From positions 1 through 7,599 of the forward strand of contig JAATGI010000309.1 of assembly GCA_015654725.1 (NCBI GenBank): a stretch of DNA of 7,599 nt, given 5' to 3'. Below, in pieces: positions 1 through 7,599 of this stretch. The notes under the pieces are model-generated. The model worked only from the letters and a program-made list of their open reading frames with translations, did not search any database and was not told the origin of the DNA. The stretch comes from Rhodospirillales bacterium (GTDB taxonomy: Bacteria; Pseudomonadota; Alphaproteobacteria; ATCC43930; CGMCC-115725). The translations under genes and the position numbers were made by a program. The stretch's first letter is position 1. Each line of letters starts with the position of its first letter.

Positions 1-1
1 C

Positions 2-745
2 GACGACGAACTCGGCCATGTCTTCACCCATGACCTGCACGCGATCGGCGTCAAATTCGACACCCCCGCCCTGACCGGCGGCCCCGCCACCGCGCGCTGC
101 CTCATTCTGGTGACGCCCGACGCGCAGCGGACCATGAACACCTATCTCGGCGCCTGCGTCGAATTGGGGCCGGAGGATATCGATCCCGTCCTGATCGCGA
201 GCGCGCAAGTGACCTATCTCGAAGGCTATCTGTTCGATCCGCCGCGCGCCAAGGAAGCATTCCGCAAGGCCGCCAAGATCGCGCACGACGCCGGCCGCAA
301 GGTCAGCCTCTCGCTGTCCGACCCGTTTTGCGTCGATCGATACCGCGACGAGTTCCGCGAGCTGGTCGCGAACCATGTCGATATCCTGTTCGCCAACGAG
401 GTCGAAATCTGCTCGCTGTTCGAGGTCAATGACTTCGAGACGGCGGTCGCGAAGGTGCGCGGGCAGGCCGAGATCGCGGTGCTGACGCGCAGCGAACAAG
501 GCTCGGTGGTGGTGACCCGTGACCGCGAGCACCGCGTCGCCGCGTTCAAGCCGAAGCAACTCGTCGATTCGACCGGCGCCGGCGATCTTTATGCCGCGGG
601 CTTTCTCTATGGCCTGACGCATGGCCGCGACCTCGCCACGAGCGGCCGGCTCGGCAGCCTCTGCGCCGCCGAGGCGATTTCCCATTACGGCGCCCGCCCC
701 GAAACCTCGCTCAAGGAATTGGCGCGGAAAGAGGGGCTGATTTAG
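2..745 (+). CDS. Adenosine kinase, PfkB/ribokinase family (5' end outside window)
   Basis: Cytosolic sugar/nucleoside kinase, most likely phosphorylating adenosine to AMP with ATP in purine salvage. The open frame enters from the left edge at base 2 with no start visible. It gives 247 residues, so roughly 85 N-terminal residues of a family usually about 330 long are missing. The PfkB C-terminal signature is clear: DSTGAGDLYAAGF at 566-604, with the catalytic-base Asp codon at 584-586 and the GAGD anion hole before it. Upstream lie RTMNTYLGA, YLEGYLFDP and FANEVEICSLF, which match the alphaproteobacterial proteins annotated as adenosine kinase; this match is from memory, not a search. The N-terminal substrate-binding residues are not visible, so another nucleoside or sugar substrate cannot be excluded. 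The gene ends with TAG and converges on the CoA-transferase gene with only 19 bases between the stops. I see no clear terminator hairpin in that gap. Confidence 0.9.
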   Translation, partial: DDELGHVFTHDLHAIGVKFDTPALTGGPATARCLILVTPDAQRTMNTYLGACVELGPEDIDPVLIASAQVTYLEGYLFDPPRAKEAFRKAAKIAHDAGRKVSLSLSDPFCVDRYRDEFRELVANHVDILFANEVEICSLFEVNDFETAVAKVRGQAEIAVLTRSEQGSVVVTRDREHRVAAFKPKQLVDSTGAGDLYAAGFLYGLTHGRDLATSGRLGSLCAAEAISHYGARPETSLKELARKEGLI

Positions 746-764
746 GGCGCGTTTGGTGCCGGCC

Positions 765-2261
765 TCACCCGGTCGGACGCCATTCGGGCGCGGAAGAACC
801 GCGCGGCACCAGGATCGGATCGTTCCAACCGGCTGGTGTCGTCGAATAGGCGACGGCCGGCGCGAGGCGCCTGACCTTGCCCAGGGGCGTATCGCGGATC
901 AGCGCCGCCGGCTCGAACAGCCGCGACTTGAGGCTCTGCTCGATCCTCGGCTGGTCCGCGTCGGACAGGCTCCAGATCCGCCGATAGTGATTGTCCGCGA
1001 AGGCGCGCTCGCCCTCGGGCACCAGCCCCAGGCTTTGATACCACATCGCGCACCGCGCCAGGCTCACGGTCACATGATAGCTGCCGCCCTCCTTGGCCCG
1101 CTTCAAAAGCGCCGCCGTGGCGCCCGCGGCCCCCATGTAGCCGGTGACGTAATCGTTGATCAAACCGGTCGGCGGCATCGAGGGGACGCCGTTCGCGCCT
1201 TCGAGCATGGCCAGACCCGACGCGGCGGTCCCCAGCATGTCGAAGCCGCCCCGGTCGAACCACGGACCGCCCCAGCCATAGCAGCGAACGCTGACGACGA
1301 TGATTCCGGGGCGGACACGGGCGAGCTCTTCCGGCGAGAATCCGAACCGGCCCAGCTTTCGACCGCGGAAGTTCTCGACCACGATGTCCGCGCTCTTGGC
1401 CAAGTCCCGGCAAATCCCGTTGTCGCGCGAATTCTTGAGGTCGAGAAAGGTCGATCGGTGCCCGGCATTGGCGTCGTCATAGACCCAGTCGTGCTCGAAA
1501 TCGTTGTAGTGATTGACGGATAGAACATCGGCTCCTTGTTCGGCGAGGGTGCGGCCGACCACCGGCCCGGCAACGGCGTGGGTGAGGCTCAATACCTTGA
1601 TGTTCCCGAGCGGTCTGTCCGCGGGCCGGAATGGTTCCGGTTTGCTGTCGCCGATCTTCCGGACCGCGATCACCGGCTCCTGCGATAGATAGAGTCCCTG
1701 CGGATGGGCCAGCCATTCCTCGGGCGATCGCGCGATGCACGTCGTGTGGCCTTGCGCGTTCGCGGCCTCTTCCAGCTCCTCGGCATTCCACTTGGCGATC
1801 GCGGCCGCGATGTTCGCGTGGCTGATGCCGCAATTGAAGAAATTGCTCCAGGCATCGTGTTGATGCGGATAGACGCCCGAGGGATAGACCCAGCGCCCGT
1901 CCTTGGTCTCATAGGGAAAGATCGTGAAGGGGTGCGAGTTTCCCATCCAATTCGGGTAGGGATGCCCGTTGATCGTCGGATGGAAGGTGAGTTCCGGGCT
2001 GATGCCGTGCGCGGCCTGGCGGATGTCGATGCTGAGATTTTGGCCGTCGCCGGTTCTTTCCCGCCAGATCGCGGCCGCGCCCACCGCGGCGGCCATCGCC
2101 GCGATCGAGAACGCCTCGCCCAGCCGAACGGAACTCGGGAACAGCGGATCGAACCCGACGATGTTCACGCCGCCGCCGACATCCTCGAGCGTTAGACCCA
2201 GGGGCTCGATCAGCCGGCCGAGGGCTTTGACGGCGCCGATATTCTGCTGCTTGCTGTCCAT
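765..2261 (-). CDS. Class III CoA-transferase (CaiB/BaiF family), rearranged subfamily
   Basis: Expected to move CoA between a carboxylic acid and an acyl-CoA in the cytosol, through an aspartyl thioester intermediate. The protein has 498 residues. The motif that normally opens a CaiB protein (IKVLSLTHAVAGPVVGRTLAEQGADVL) appears only at about residues 221-247. It is followed by ADIVVENFRG (291-300), PGIIVVSVRCYGWGGPW (318-334) and LINDYVTGYMGAAGATAAL (367-385), where D370 is the likely catalytic Asp. The first 220 residues (FPSSVRLGEAF, WRERTGDGQNLSIDIRQAA, SPEEWLAHPQG) resemble parts normally found in the second half of the fold. I know this order from a rhizobial and fungal subfamily, so it is not damage. 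The ATG at 2261 is chosen because GAGGA lies 5 bases upstream and the longer open frame would run into the neighbouring gene. The Shine-Dalgarno overlaps the upstream stop, so translation is probably coupled. Last gene of the three-gene operon; substrate unknown. Confidence 0.88.
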   Translation of the reverse strand: MDSKQQNIGAVKALGRLIEPLGLTLEDVGGGVNIVGFDPLFPSSVRLGEAFSIAAMAAAVGAAAIWRERTGDGQNLSIDIRQAAHGISPELTFHPTINGHPYPNWMGNSHPFTIFPYETKDGRWVYPSGVYPHQHDAWSNFFNCGISHANIAAAIAKWNAEELEEAANAQGHTTCIARSPEEWLAHPQGLYLSQEPVIAVRKIGDSKPEPFRPADRPLGNIKVLSLTHAVAGPVVGRTLAEQGADVLSVNHYNDFEHDWVYDDANAGHRSTFLDLKNSRDNGICRDLAKSADIVVENFRGRKLGRFGFSPEELARVRPGIIVVSVRCYGWGGPWFDRGGFDMLGTAASGLAMLEGANGVPSMPPTGLINDYVTGYMGAAGATAALLKRAKEGGSYHVTVSLARCAMWYQSLGLVPEGERAFADNHYRRIWSLSDADQPRIEQSLKSRLFEPAALIRDTPLGKVRRLAPAVAYSTTPAGWNDPILVPRGSSAPEWRPTG

Positions 2262-2266
2262 GGCGA

Positions 2267-2271
2267 TCCTC
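2267..2271 (-). promoter_or_regulatory. Ribosome binding site of the CoA-transferase gene, overlapping the upstream stop
   Basis: GAGGA on the minus strand, 5 bases before the ATG at 2261. It overlaps the TGA (2272-2270) of the lipocalin-like gene, an arrangement typical of translational coupling. It decides the start of the CoA-transferase gene against a much longer upstream open frame. Confidence 0.65.
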
Positions 2272-3472
2272 AGGTTTCGGGCGGCCGGGCATGGCCGAAA
2301 TACATCAGCTCCCAGATCGCCGGATCGGAGAAGCGCTCGACCAGCGTCCCGCGATCGAATTTCTCCACGCTCGCCGTGCCGGTGAAACGCAGATAGGCGG
2401 AGTCGATGCCGGCAAGCTTGGCGAGCACGCGCTTGGCGAACGGCAGCTTGTCGGCGAACACCTGCCGCAGGATCGTGCGCTCGCGCTCGTAGGTCACGAC
2501 ATAGCGCCGGTCGCCATCCGTGTAAGTGTAGCGGGTGATGTCGGCGACGGGCTTGCCGGTGTTTCGATCGATCGACACGCGGTCGGCCGCGAACGCCACC
2601 TTGCCGTCGTCGTCCGCGACCACGGCGCCGTCCTTCGCCAGCAGAAACACGGTCTGCGTCGCGTAGCCGAATCGCGCGCCGGCCGTGATGAACGACGTGA
2701 CGACCGAGTAGGGGCCGACTTTCGCGCGCGCCCAGTACCAATCGTGCATGAGCGACGGCATCGGCGCGTCGCCCCAATTATGGTCGTGGTAGCCGATGCC
2801 GGTCCCCTTCAAGGCGACGCCGCCGACCGTGTAGTCGATCGTCACGCGGCCCTGCGGTACCGAAGGCAGCCAGGCGAACAAGCGTTCCGGCGCGCCCTTC
2901 GCCCTGGCGAAATAGGTGTGCCCGGACTGGGGCCGCCACGGCGGCACCTCGCCGACGAGATCGATATCGACCGACACATCCTCGATGACGGCGGTGATGC
3001 GGTAGCGATGCAGGTCGCCGACGAAGCGGTTGGCGCCGATCCTGACATCGCAGCCTGTCTTCGACGCGGAGAACGCATCGGGCTTCGCCCGGTAGACCTT
3101 GTTGACGATCCGCCCATCGGGGAGCGTCAGGTTGATCGTCACCAGCGGCGCGAGCTTGGAACCAGGATCGCTGGCCGGCTTGGTGTAGAAAACGACGACG
3201 ATGGTCGCGCCGTCATCGAGATGCGCGTCGAAATACCACCATTCATAATGGCCGCTCTCGGTGCTTTCCCGTTGCCCGTCCTCCCGGGGGACAATCGATG
3301 TGCGGTCGATCCCCAGCCGCGCGTAATCGGCGTCGTCATCGGCCCGCCGGACATATCCGCCGCCCGCGGAAGAACGGGCGCCCGTCAGCGCGCCAGCATT
3401 GTTCGCGGGGGCCGGCACCGGGGATGCGGCAATGAGCGGTGCCGCGACGGCGACTTTCGCTAGATTGATCAT
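2270..3472 (-). CDS. AttH/CrtC-type lipocalin-like domain protein (carotenoid 1,2-hydratase-like)
   Basis: A 400-residue protein of the AttH/CrtC-like double-lipocalin family. Known members include bacterial carotenoid hydratase CrtC (hydroxyneurosporene synthase), which adds water across an isoprenoid C=C bond, and more distant fungal hydratases and Diels-Alder-type cyclases. Visible signatures are HYEWWYFDAHLDDG (75-88), GTGIGYHDHNWGDAPM (223-238), DWYWARAKVGPYSVVTSF (244-261) and a C-terminal FTGTASVE segment (363-370). The N-terminus (MINLAKVAVAAPLIAASPVPAPA) resembles a short signal peptide with a possible cut after the APA at 21-23, which would place the protein in the periplasm; the charged n-region is weak. 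The ATG at 3472 is chosen because GGGAG lies 7 bases upstream; a longer frame from 3568 would overlap the preceding gene. It sits 46 bases after the oxygenase gene and 8 bases before the CoA-transferase start. Hydratase activity is inferred only from family membership; it could be a binding protein or cyclase. Confidence 0.8.
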   Translation of the reverse strand: MINLAKVAVAAPLIAASPVPAPANNAGALTGARSSAGGGYVRRADDDADYARLGIDRTSIVPREDGQRESTESGHYEWWYFDAHLDDGATIVVVFYTKPASDPGSKLAPLVTINLTLPDGRIVNKVYRAKPDAFSASKTGCDVRIGANRFVGDLHRYRITAVIEDVSVDIDLVGEVPPWRPQSGHTYFARAKGAPERLFAWLPSVPQGRVTIDYTVGGVALKGTGIGYHDHNWGDAPMPSLMHDWYWARAKVGPYSVVTSFITAGARFGYATQTVFLLAKDGAVVADDDGKVAFAADRVSIDRNTGKPVADITRYTYTDGDRRYVVTYERERTILRQVFADKLPFAKRVLAKLAGIDSAYLRFTGTASVEKFDRGTLVERFSDPAIWELMYFGHARPPET

Positions 3473-3479
3473 GTCTCGA

Positions 3480-3484
3480 CTCCC
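3480..3484 (-). promoter_or_regulatory. Ribosome binding site deciding the start of the lipocalin-like gene
   Basis: GGGAG on the minus strand, 7 bases before the ATG at 3472. It supports this start, with its signal-like N-terminus, over the start 96 bases further upstream at 3568, which lies inside the oxygenase gene. Confidence 0.6.
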
Positions 3485-3518
3485 ATCGCTTTCGACGCGC
3501 CGCCGCGACGATCGATCC

Positions 3519-4841
3519 CTAAGCATGCGCCGGGCGATATTTATCCGCGTTGGTGGTGAATTCGGCATGGCCGTAGCTCGCGAGCTGCTTAACCAGCTTG
3601 CGGACCAGCGCGCGGTCGGCGGCGTCGCGGAGCATCGGAATGCGGGCGGCGATCGAATACGCGGTCATCTGCGCGGTAGTCAGAACGCCCGCCGCCACGG
3701 CGCCGAGATAATCCGACAGGCCGAGCCGAACGCCGACATCGGCCGCCTTCTGTTTGTCGCCGCGCGCGACGGTCGTGACGAAATATAGTTTGGCGAAGCC
3801 GTGCTCGAGCCAGGCGTGGATGCGGCTGCGCAGGGAGTGGTCCGGCGTCAGATCGGCGTTCATGGTCGCGGCGACGAGCGCGCGGCAGGTATCGTCGAAG
3901 CCATCGCGGAGCGTGGCGAAGCGCGTCAAAAAAATATCGACGACGCCCTGAGGCGTATCCGCCAGCAGCTCCTCCGGCAGGCCCAGAAGGAAACAGCGGT
4001 AGCGCGCCAACTCGGCGCGCGCGCGCTCGGCCGGGGTGAAATTCGCGCGGCCTTCGCGCAGCGCTTTTTGCGCCAGCAGAAAGACCGTGATCAGGCCCGC
4101 CGGCATCTGGTCGACTTGGGGAATCGGGATGCCGTAGATCTTCGCGTCCCAGCGGTCGCCGTGCCGCAGGATGTTGAACCGCACCGTCGAATGCATCAGA
4201 CGCACCATCGCCGCCGCCTTGAAGCCCGGGCCGTAACGGTCGAGCGCGCCGGGCACCACGGACGTGGTGAAAAACGTCGCGGTCTCCTTGGTCCGACGTG
4301 CCGACGACTCGTTCGACAAGGCGCCGGTCAGGGCCATCGGCAGCCCGGTATATTTGTTCATGAAGGTGCCGATGAGCGCCCCGCGAAGCACGAACGGCGC
4401 GCGGTGGGCGTAGACGTTGCGCTCGATCCGCGCGCCTTCCTCGATCAGCTTCTTGTCGAGCCATGCCGGGAACCGTTCCATCGCCTGAATGAAGCGGACC
4501 AGTTCCGGCGGCGCGGCGGGGACGTTCTCCACCCCGCGGTCGCACGCCTCCGTCAGCATCGCGATCAACTGCCGGAAGCCGAGGGTCGGCGCCAGCGCGG
4601 CATAGGCGTCGGCGACGATGTCGCCGATCATGGTATAGGCCTTGATCAGCGCCACCAGCTCCTCATTGGCGAGCAGGTCCGGCCGCCGCGCCGAAAACTC
4701 CGGCGCGAGGAAGGTTTGGGCGTCGGGGGCCGTGGTGAAGCGCTCCGGCATCACCGAAAAGTCGATGCCACCGTACATTGAGGGGATTAGAGCGGCCTGG
4801 GCCGCGATCTTGCCGTCAAGTTCCGCGATCGAGATGGTCAT
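3519..4841 (-). CDS. DUF2236 oxygenase, MpaB / latex-clearing-protein (Lcp)-like
   Basis: A 440-residue protein of the DUF2236 (MpaB/rubber oxygenase catalytic domain) family. Characterised members are b-type haem dioxygenases: bacterial Lcp cleaves C=C bonds in polyisoprene, and fungal MpaB cleaves the farnesyl chain of a mycophenolic acid precursor. The haem-ligand region is MVRLMHSTVRFNIL, with H217 as candidate axial ligand. R183 and T187 (in RRTKETATFF) lie 34 and 30 residues before it, exactly the spacing of R164, T168 and H198 in Lcp of Streptomyces K30 as I recall it. The residues I remember as E148 and K167 in that enzyme align by offset with L167 and E186 here, so pocket chemistry may differ. 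No signal peptide or obvious membrane helix is seen, so it is probably cytosolic. The ATG at 4841 is chosen for a perfect AGGAGG 5 bases upstream; an in-frame TTG at 4862 is less likely. First gene of the operon, divergent from the TetR gene. Confidence 0.85.
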   Translation of the reverse strand: MTISIAELDGKIAAQAALIPSMYGGIDFSVMPERFTTAPDAQTFLAPEFSARRPDLLANEELVALIKAYTMIGDIVADAYAALAPTLGFRQLIAMLTEACDRGVENVPAAPPELVRFIQAMERFPAWLDKKLIEEGARIERNVYAHRAPFVLRGALIGTFMNKYTGLPMALTGALSNESSARRTKETATFFTTSVVPGALDRYGPGFKAAAMVRLMHSTVRFNILRHGDRWDAKIYGIPIPQVDQMPAGLITVFLLAQKALREGRANFTPAERARAELARYRCFLLGLPEELLADTPQGVVDIFLTRFATLRDGFDDTCRALVAATMNADLTPDHSLRSRIHAWLEHGFAKLYFVTTVARGDKQKAADVGVRLGLSDYLGAVAAGVLTTAQMTAYSIAARIPMLRDAADRALVRKLVKQLASYGHAEFTTNADKYRPAHA

Positions 4842-4846
4842 GGCTC

Positions 4847-4852
4847 CCTCCT
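4847..4852 (-). promoter_or_regulatory. Strong ribosome binding site of the oxygenase gene
   Basis: A perfect AGGAGG on the minus strand, 5 bases before the ATG at 4841. It fixes the start seven codons inside the longest open frame and suggests that the first gene of the operon is well translated once transcribed. Confidence 0.8.
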
Positions 4853-4864
4853 CTGGGCGCAATG

Positions 4865-4880
4865 CCTATCAAACGATAGG
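4865..4880. promoter_or_regulatory. Operator 1: perfect palindrome, probable TetR-family binding site
   Basis: CCTATCAAACGATAGG is a perfect inverted repeat with 6-bp arms and a 4-base centre. It shares the pattern CTATCARAYGATAG with operator 2, centre to centre 28 bp away. It lies just downstream of the predicted minus-strand promoter, within the likely 5' leader of the oxygenase operon, so bound repressor would block that transcript. Its position between the TetR gene and its divergent neighbour is the usual place for such an operator. Confidence 0.8.
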
Positions 4881-4881
4881 A

Positions 4882-4910
4882 TTGAACGAATATCTATCAG
4901 ATGATAGTAT
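4882..4910 (+). promoter_or_regulatory. Predicted sigma-70-like promoter of the TetR gene
   Basis: A -35 box TTGAAC (4882-4887), a 17-base spacer and a -10 box TAGTAT (4905-4910), each matching 4 of 6 consensus positions. Transcription would begin near 4917, about 30 bases before the chosen ATG. Operator 2 covers the spacer and the start of the -10 box, which predicts autorepression. Assigned by eye from consensus. Confidence 0.5.
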
Positions 4911-4919
4911 TCTTGGCAA
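4891..4919 (-). promoter_or_regulatory. Predicted promoter of the oxygenase / lipocalin / CoA-transferase operon
   Basis: On the minus strand, a -35 box TTGCCA (4919-4914, 5 of 6 consensus positions), a 17-base spacer and a weak -10 box TAGATA (4896-4891, 3 of 6). Transcription would begin near 4884, giving a leader of about 43 bases that contains operator 1. The promoter overlaps the opposing TetR promoter almost completely. The -10 assignment is uncertain. Confidence 0.4.
4894..4907. promoter_or_regulatory. Operator 2: second copy of the palindrome, inside both predicted promoters
   Basis: CTATCAGATGATAG is a perfect inverted repeat with 5-bp arms and a 4-base centre. It differs from the core of operator 1 only at two central positions. 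It lies between the predicted -35 and -10 boxes of both divergent promoters and overlaps a -10 box on each strand. One repressor dimer here could silence the TetR gene and the oxygenase operon together. Confidence 0.8.
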
Positions 4920-4946
4920 GTACCGAATCGATCGATGGGACGAACC

Positions 4947-5657
4947 ATGGCGAAAACGCCTCCGGCGCCGCTCAAACCCGCTAAAGCGCGATCGACCGCG
5001 ACCGCCGGCTATCGCAAGGGCGAAGAGACCCGGCAGCGGATTCTCGAGGTCGCGCTCAAGGCGTTCGGCGATGTCTCCTACAAGGCCGCGACGACGCGGC
5101 GAATTTCGGAGGCGGCCGGTGTCAGCCTGCCGACCCTGCAATATTATTTCGGCGGCAAGGAGGGTCTTTACCGCGCCTGCGCCGAAGCCATCGTGGACCG
5201 CTACCGCCGCCGCACGGCGGCGGCCGCCGCGAAAGCGGCCGAGGCTTTGAACGAGGATCGCGCGGCGGAGACGGCCCGGGTCCATCTGAAGGCGGTGATC
5301 GGCGCCCTCGCCGGATTTCTGGTCGGGTCTCGGGAAGCCGAGGGCTGGGCGCAATTCGTCGCCCGGGAATTGCGCGACCCCGGCCCGGCCTTCGAGATTC
5401 TTTATGAGAATCTGTGGCGGCCTGGCGTTTCGACCACGGCGCGGCTGATCGCGCGCATCCTCGGCGTCCCCGAGGGCGATCCGGCCGCCCGCATTCGCGC
5501 GCTGCTCCTGATCTCCAGCGCATTGGCGTTTCAATCCGGTCGCCGCATCGTCTTGCGCACCATGCGCTGGTCGACGATCGGGGGTGACGAACTGGCGATG
5601 GTCCTGTCCGCCCTGGACGCGCAGATCGATACCATCGGTCGCGACCACGCCCGGTGA
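4947..5657 (+). CDS. TetR-family transcriptional regulator with CecR-like C-terminal region
   Basis: A ligand-responsive repressor of 236 residues. The N-terminal DNA-binding domain is clear: TRQRILEVALKAFG (28-41), then the helix-turn-helix TTRRISEAAGVSLPTLQYYFGGKEGLY (about 49-75), with LPTLQYYFGGK as the recognition-helix region. The C-terminal part contains FVARELRDPGPAFEILYENLW (137-157), which resembles the ligand-binding domain of CecR (YbiH; DUF1956) regulators. The first 22 residues are Pro/Ala/Lys-rich and probably disordered. The ATG at 4947 is preferred because GGGA lies 6 bases upstream; the in-frame ATG at 4935 has no visible Shine-Dalgarno and would add four residues. The gene is divergent from the oxygenase operon, and twin palindromes lie between them. 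It therefore most likely represses both itself and the operon until a substrate or intermediate binds. The inducer cannot be read from the sequence. Confidence 0.9.
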   Translation: MAKTPPAPLKPAKARSTATAGYRKGEETRQRILEVALKAFGDVSYKAATTRRISEAAGVSLPTLQYYFGGKEGLYRACAEAIVDRYRRRTAAAAAKAAEALNEDRAAETARVHLKAVIGALAGFLVGSREAEGWAQFVARELRDPGPAFEILYENLWRPGVSTTARLIARILGVPEGDPAARIRALLLISSALAFQSGRRIVLRTMRWSTIGGDELAMVLSALDAQIDTIGRDHAR

Positions 5658-5836
5658 TTCCATCCAAGGGTTAGGGTTGCTCCGCGCAAAAGGGAAAGGC
5701 GGCAAAAAACAAAATTTACCGAACGAACCCGATTGATGCGCCGCGGCATGAGATGTGGCCTGTAAACCGCCTGTAAAAACAGGTAGAAATCCCTATCTAT
5801 ACCGCGTCGCCGCAAAATCCGGACATTCCCCGCCCC
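5658..5836. other. Intergenic region between the TetR gene and typA
   Basis: 179 bases without a credible gene, with an A-rich stretch at about 5689-5717. I see no strong Rho-independent terminator after the TetR gene, only short G-runs without a paired U-tract. A TATACC at 5798-5803 could be part of a typA -10 box, but no good -35 partner stands at the right distance. The CCTGTAAA repeats at 5759-5783 are the only clear structure. Confidence 0.5.
5759..5783. repeat. CCTGTAAA direct repeat and CCTGT-AAAA-ACAGG inverted repeat upstream of typA
   Basis: CCTGTAAA occurs at 5759-5766 and again at 5770-5777, an 11-bp step or about one helical turn. The second copy also forms a perfect inverted repeat with ACAGG at 5779-5783 around AAAA. 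It ends about 53 bases before the typA start, so it lies in the promoter or leader region. It could be a protein-binding site or a small RNA hairpin; I do not recognise a known regulator for it. Confidence 0.45.

Positions 5837-7599
<1,763 letters not shown>

Noticed and set aside
746..790. Possible bidirectional terminator between the convergent adenosine kinase and CoA-transferase genes
   Set aside because: Only 4-bp stems such as GGTG/CACC can be formed and there is no U-tract, so no terminator is called.
2262..2777. A 172-codon N-terminal extension of the CoA-transferase frame
   Set aside because: It overlaps the lipocalin-like gene in another frame and gives low-complexity Arg/Ala/Gly-rich sequence. 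The ATG at 2261 has its own ribosome binding site and begins the family-like sequence.
2291..3463. A 390-codon open frame on the plus strand opposite the lipocalin-like gene
   Set aside because: Arg/Asp/Val-rich composition with no recognisable motif. The minus-strand frame carries the conserved EWWYFDA and GYHDHNWG signatures, so this is a shadow.
3801..4781. A 326-codon plus-strand frame and a 318-codon minus-strand frame (3589-4545) over the oxygenase gene
   Set aside because: Both are Arg-rich shadows of the DUF2236 frame, which has the haem-ligand motif and a strong ribosome binding site.
4869..5705. A 278-codon minus-strand open frame opposite the TetR gene
   Set aside because: It would run through the operators and promoters, has no recognisable domain, and opposes a clear TetR helix-turn-helix gene.

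Overview
The window is GC-rich, tightly packed bacterial DNA. It most likely comes from an alphaproteobacterium: the adenosine kinase at the left edge closely resembles the form I know from Bradyrhizobium-type genomes, and TypA and the CoA-transferase subfamily fit the same group. The genus cannot be read from the sequence.

Layout, left to right. (1) Positions 2-745, + strand: the C-terminal three quarters of a PfkB-family adenosine kinase, cut by the window edge. (2) Positions 765-4841, - strand: three genes that look like one operon, read from right to left. They are a DUF2236 / MpaB / latex-clearing-protein-like haem oxygenase (4841-3519), an AttH/CrtC-type lipocalin-like protein with a possible signal peptide (3472-2270), and a class III (CaiB/BaiF) CoA-transferase of a rearranged subfamily (2261-765). 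Each has a Shine-Dalgarno sequence, and the gaps are 46 and 8 bases. (3) Positions 4842-4946: a divergent control region with two near-identical palindromes, CCTATCAAACGATAGG and CTATCAGATGATAG, whose centres are 28 bp apart. They sit in and next to plausible back-to-back promoters. (4) Positions 4947-5657, + strand: a TetR-family repressor with a CecR-like C-terminal region, presumably the protein that binds those palindromes. (5) Positions 5658-5836: a non-coding gap with short repeats upstream of typA. (6) Positions 5837-7599, + strand: the ribosome-associated GTPase TypA/BipA, cut by the right edge about 20 residues before its expected end.

How the genes work together. Two housekeeping genes flank a self-contained TetR-controlled module of four genes. 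The three enzymes belong to families whose best-known members act on isoprenoids (oxidative C=C cleavage by Lcp/MpaB, C=C hydration by CrtC) and on carboxylic acids (CoA transfer by CaiB). My inference is an inducible route that cleaves and hydrates an unsaturated hydrophobic, possibly isoprenoid, compound and activates the resulting acid as a CoA thioester. The families and the operator are read from the sequence. The substrate and the order of steps are conjecture.
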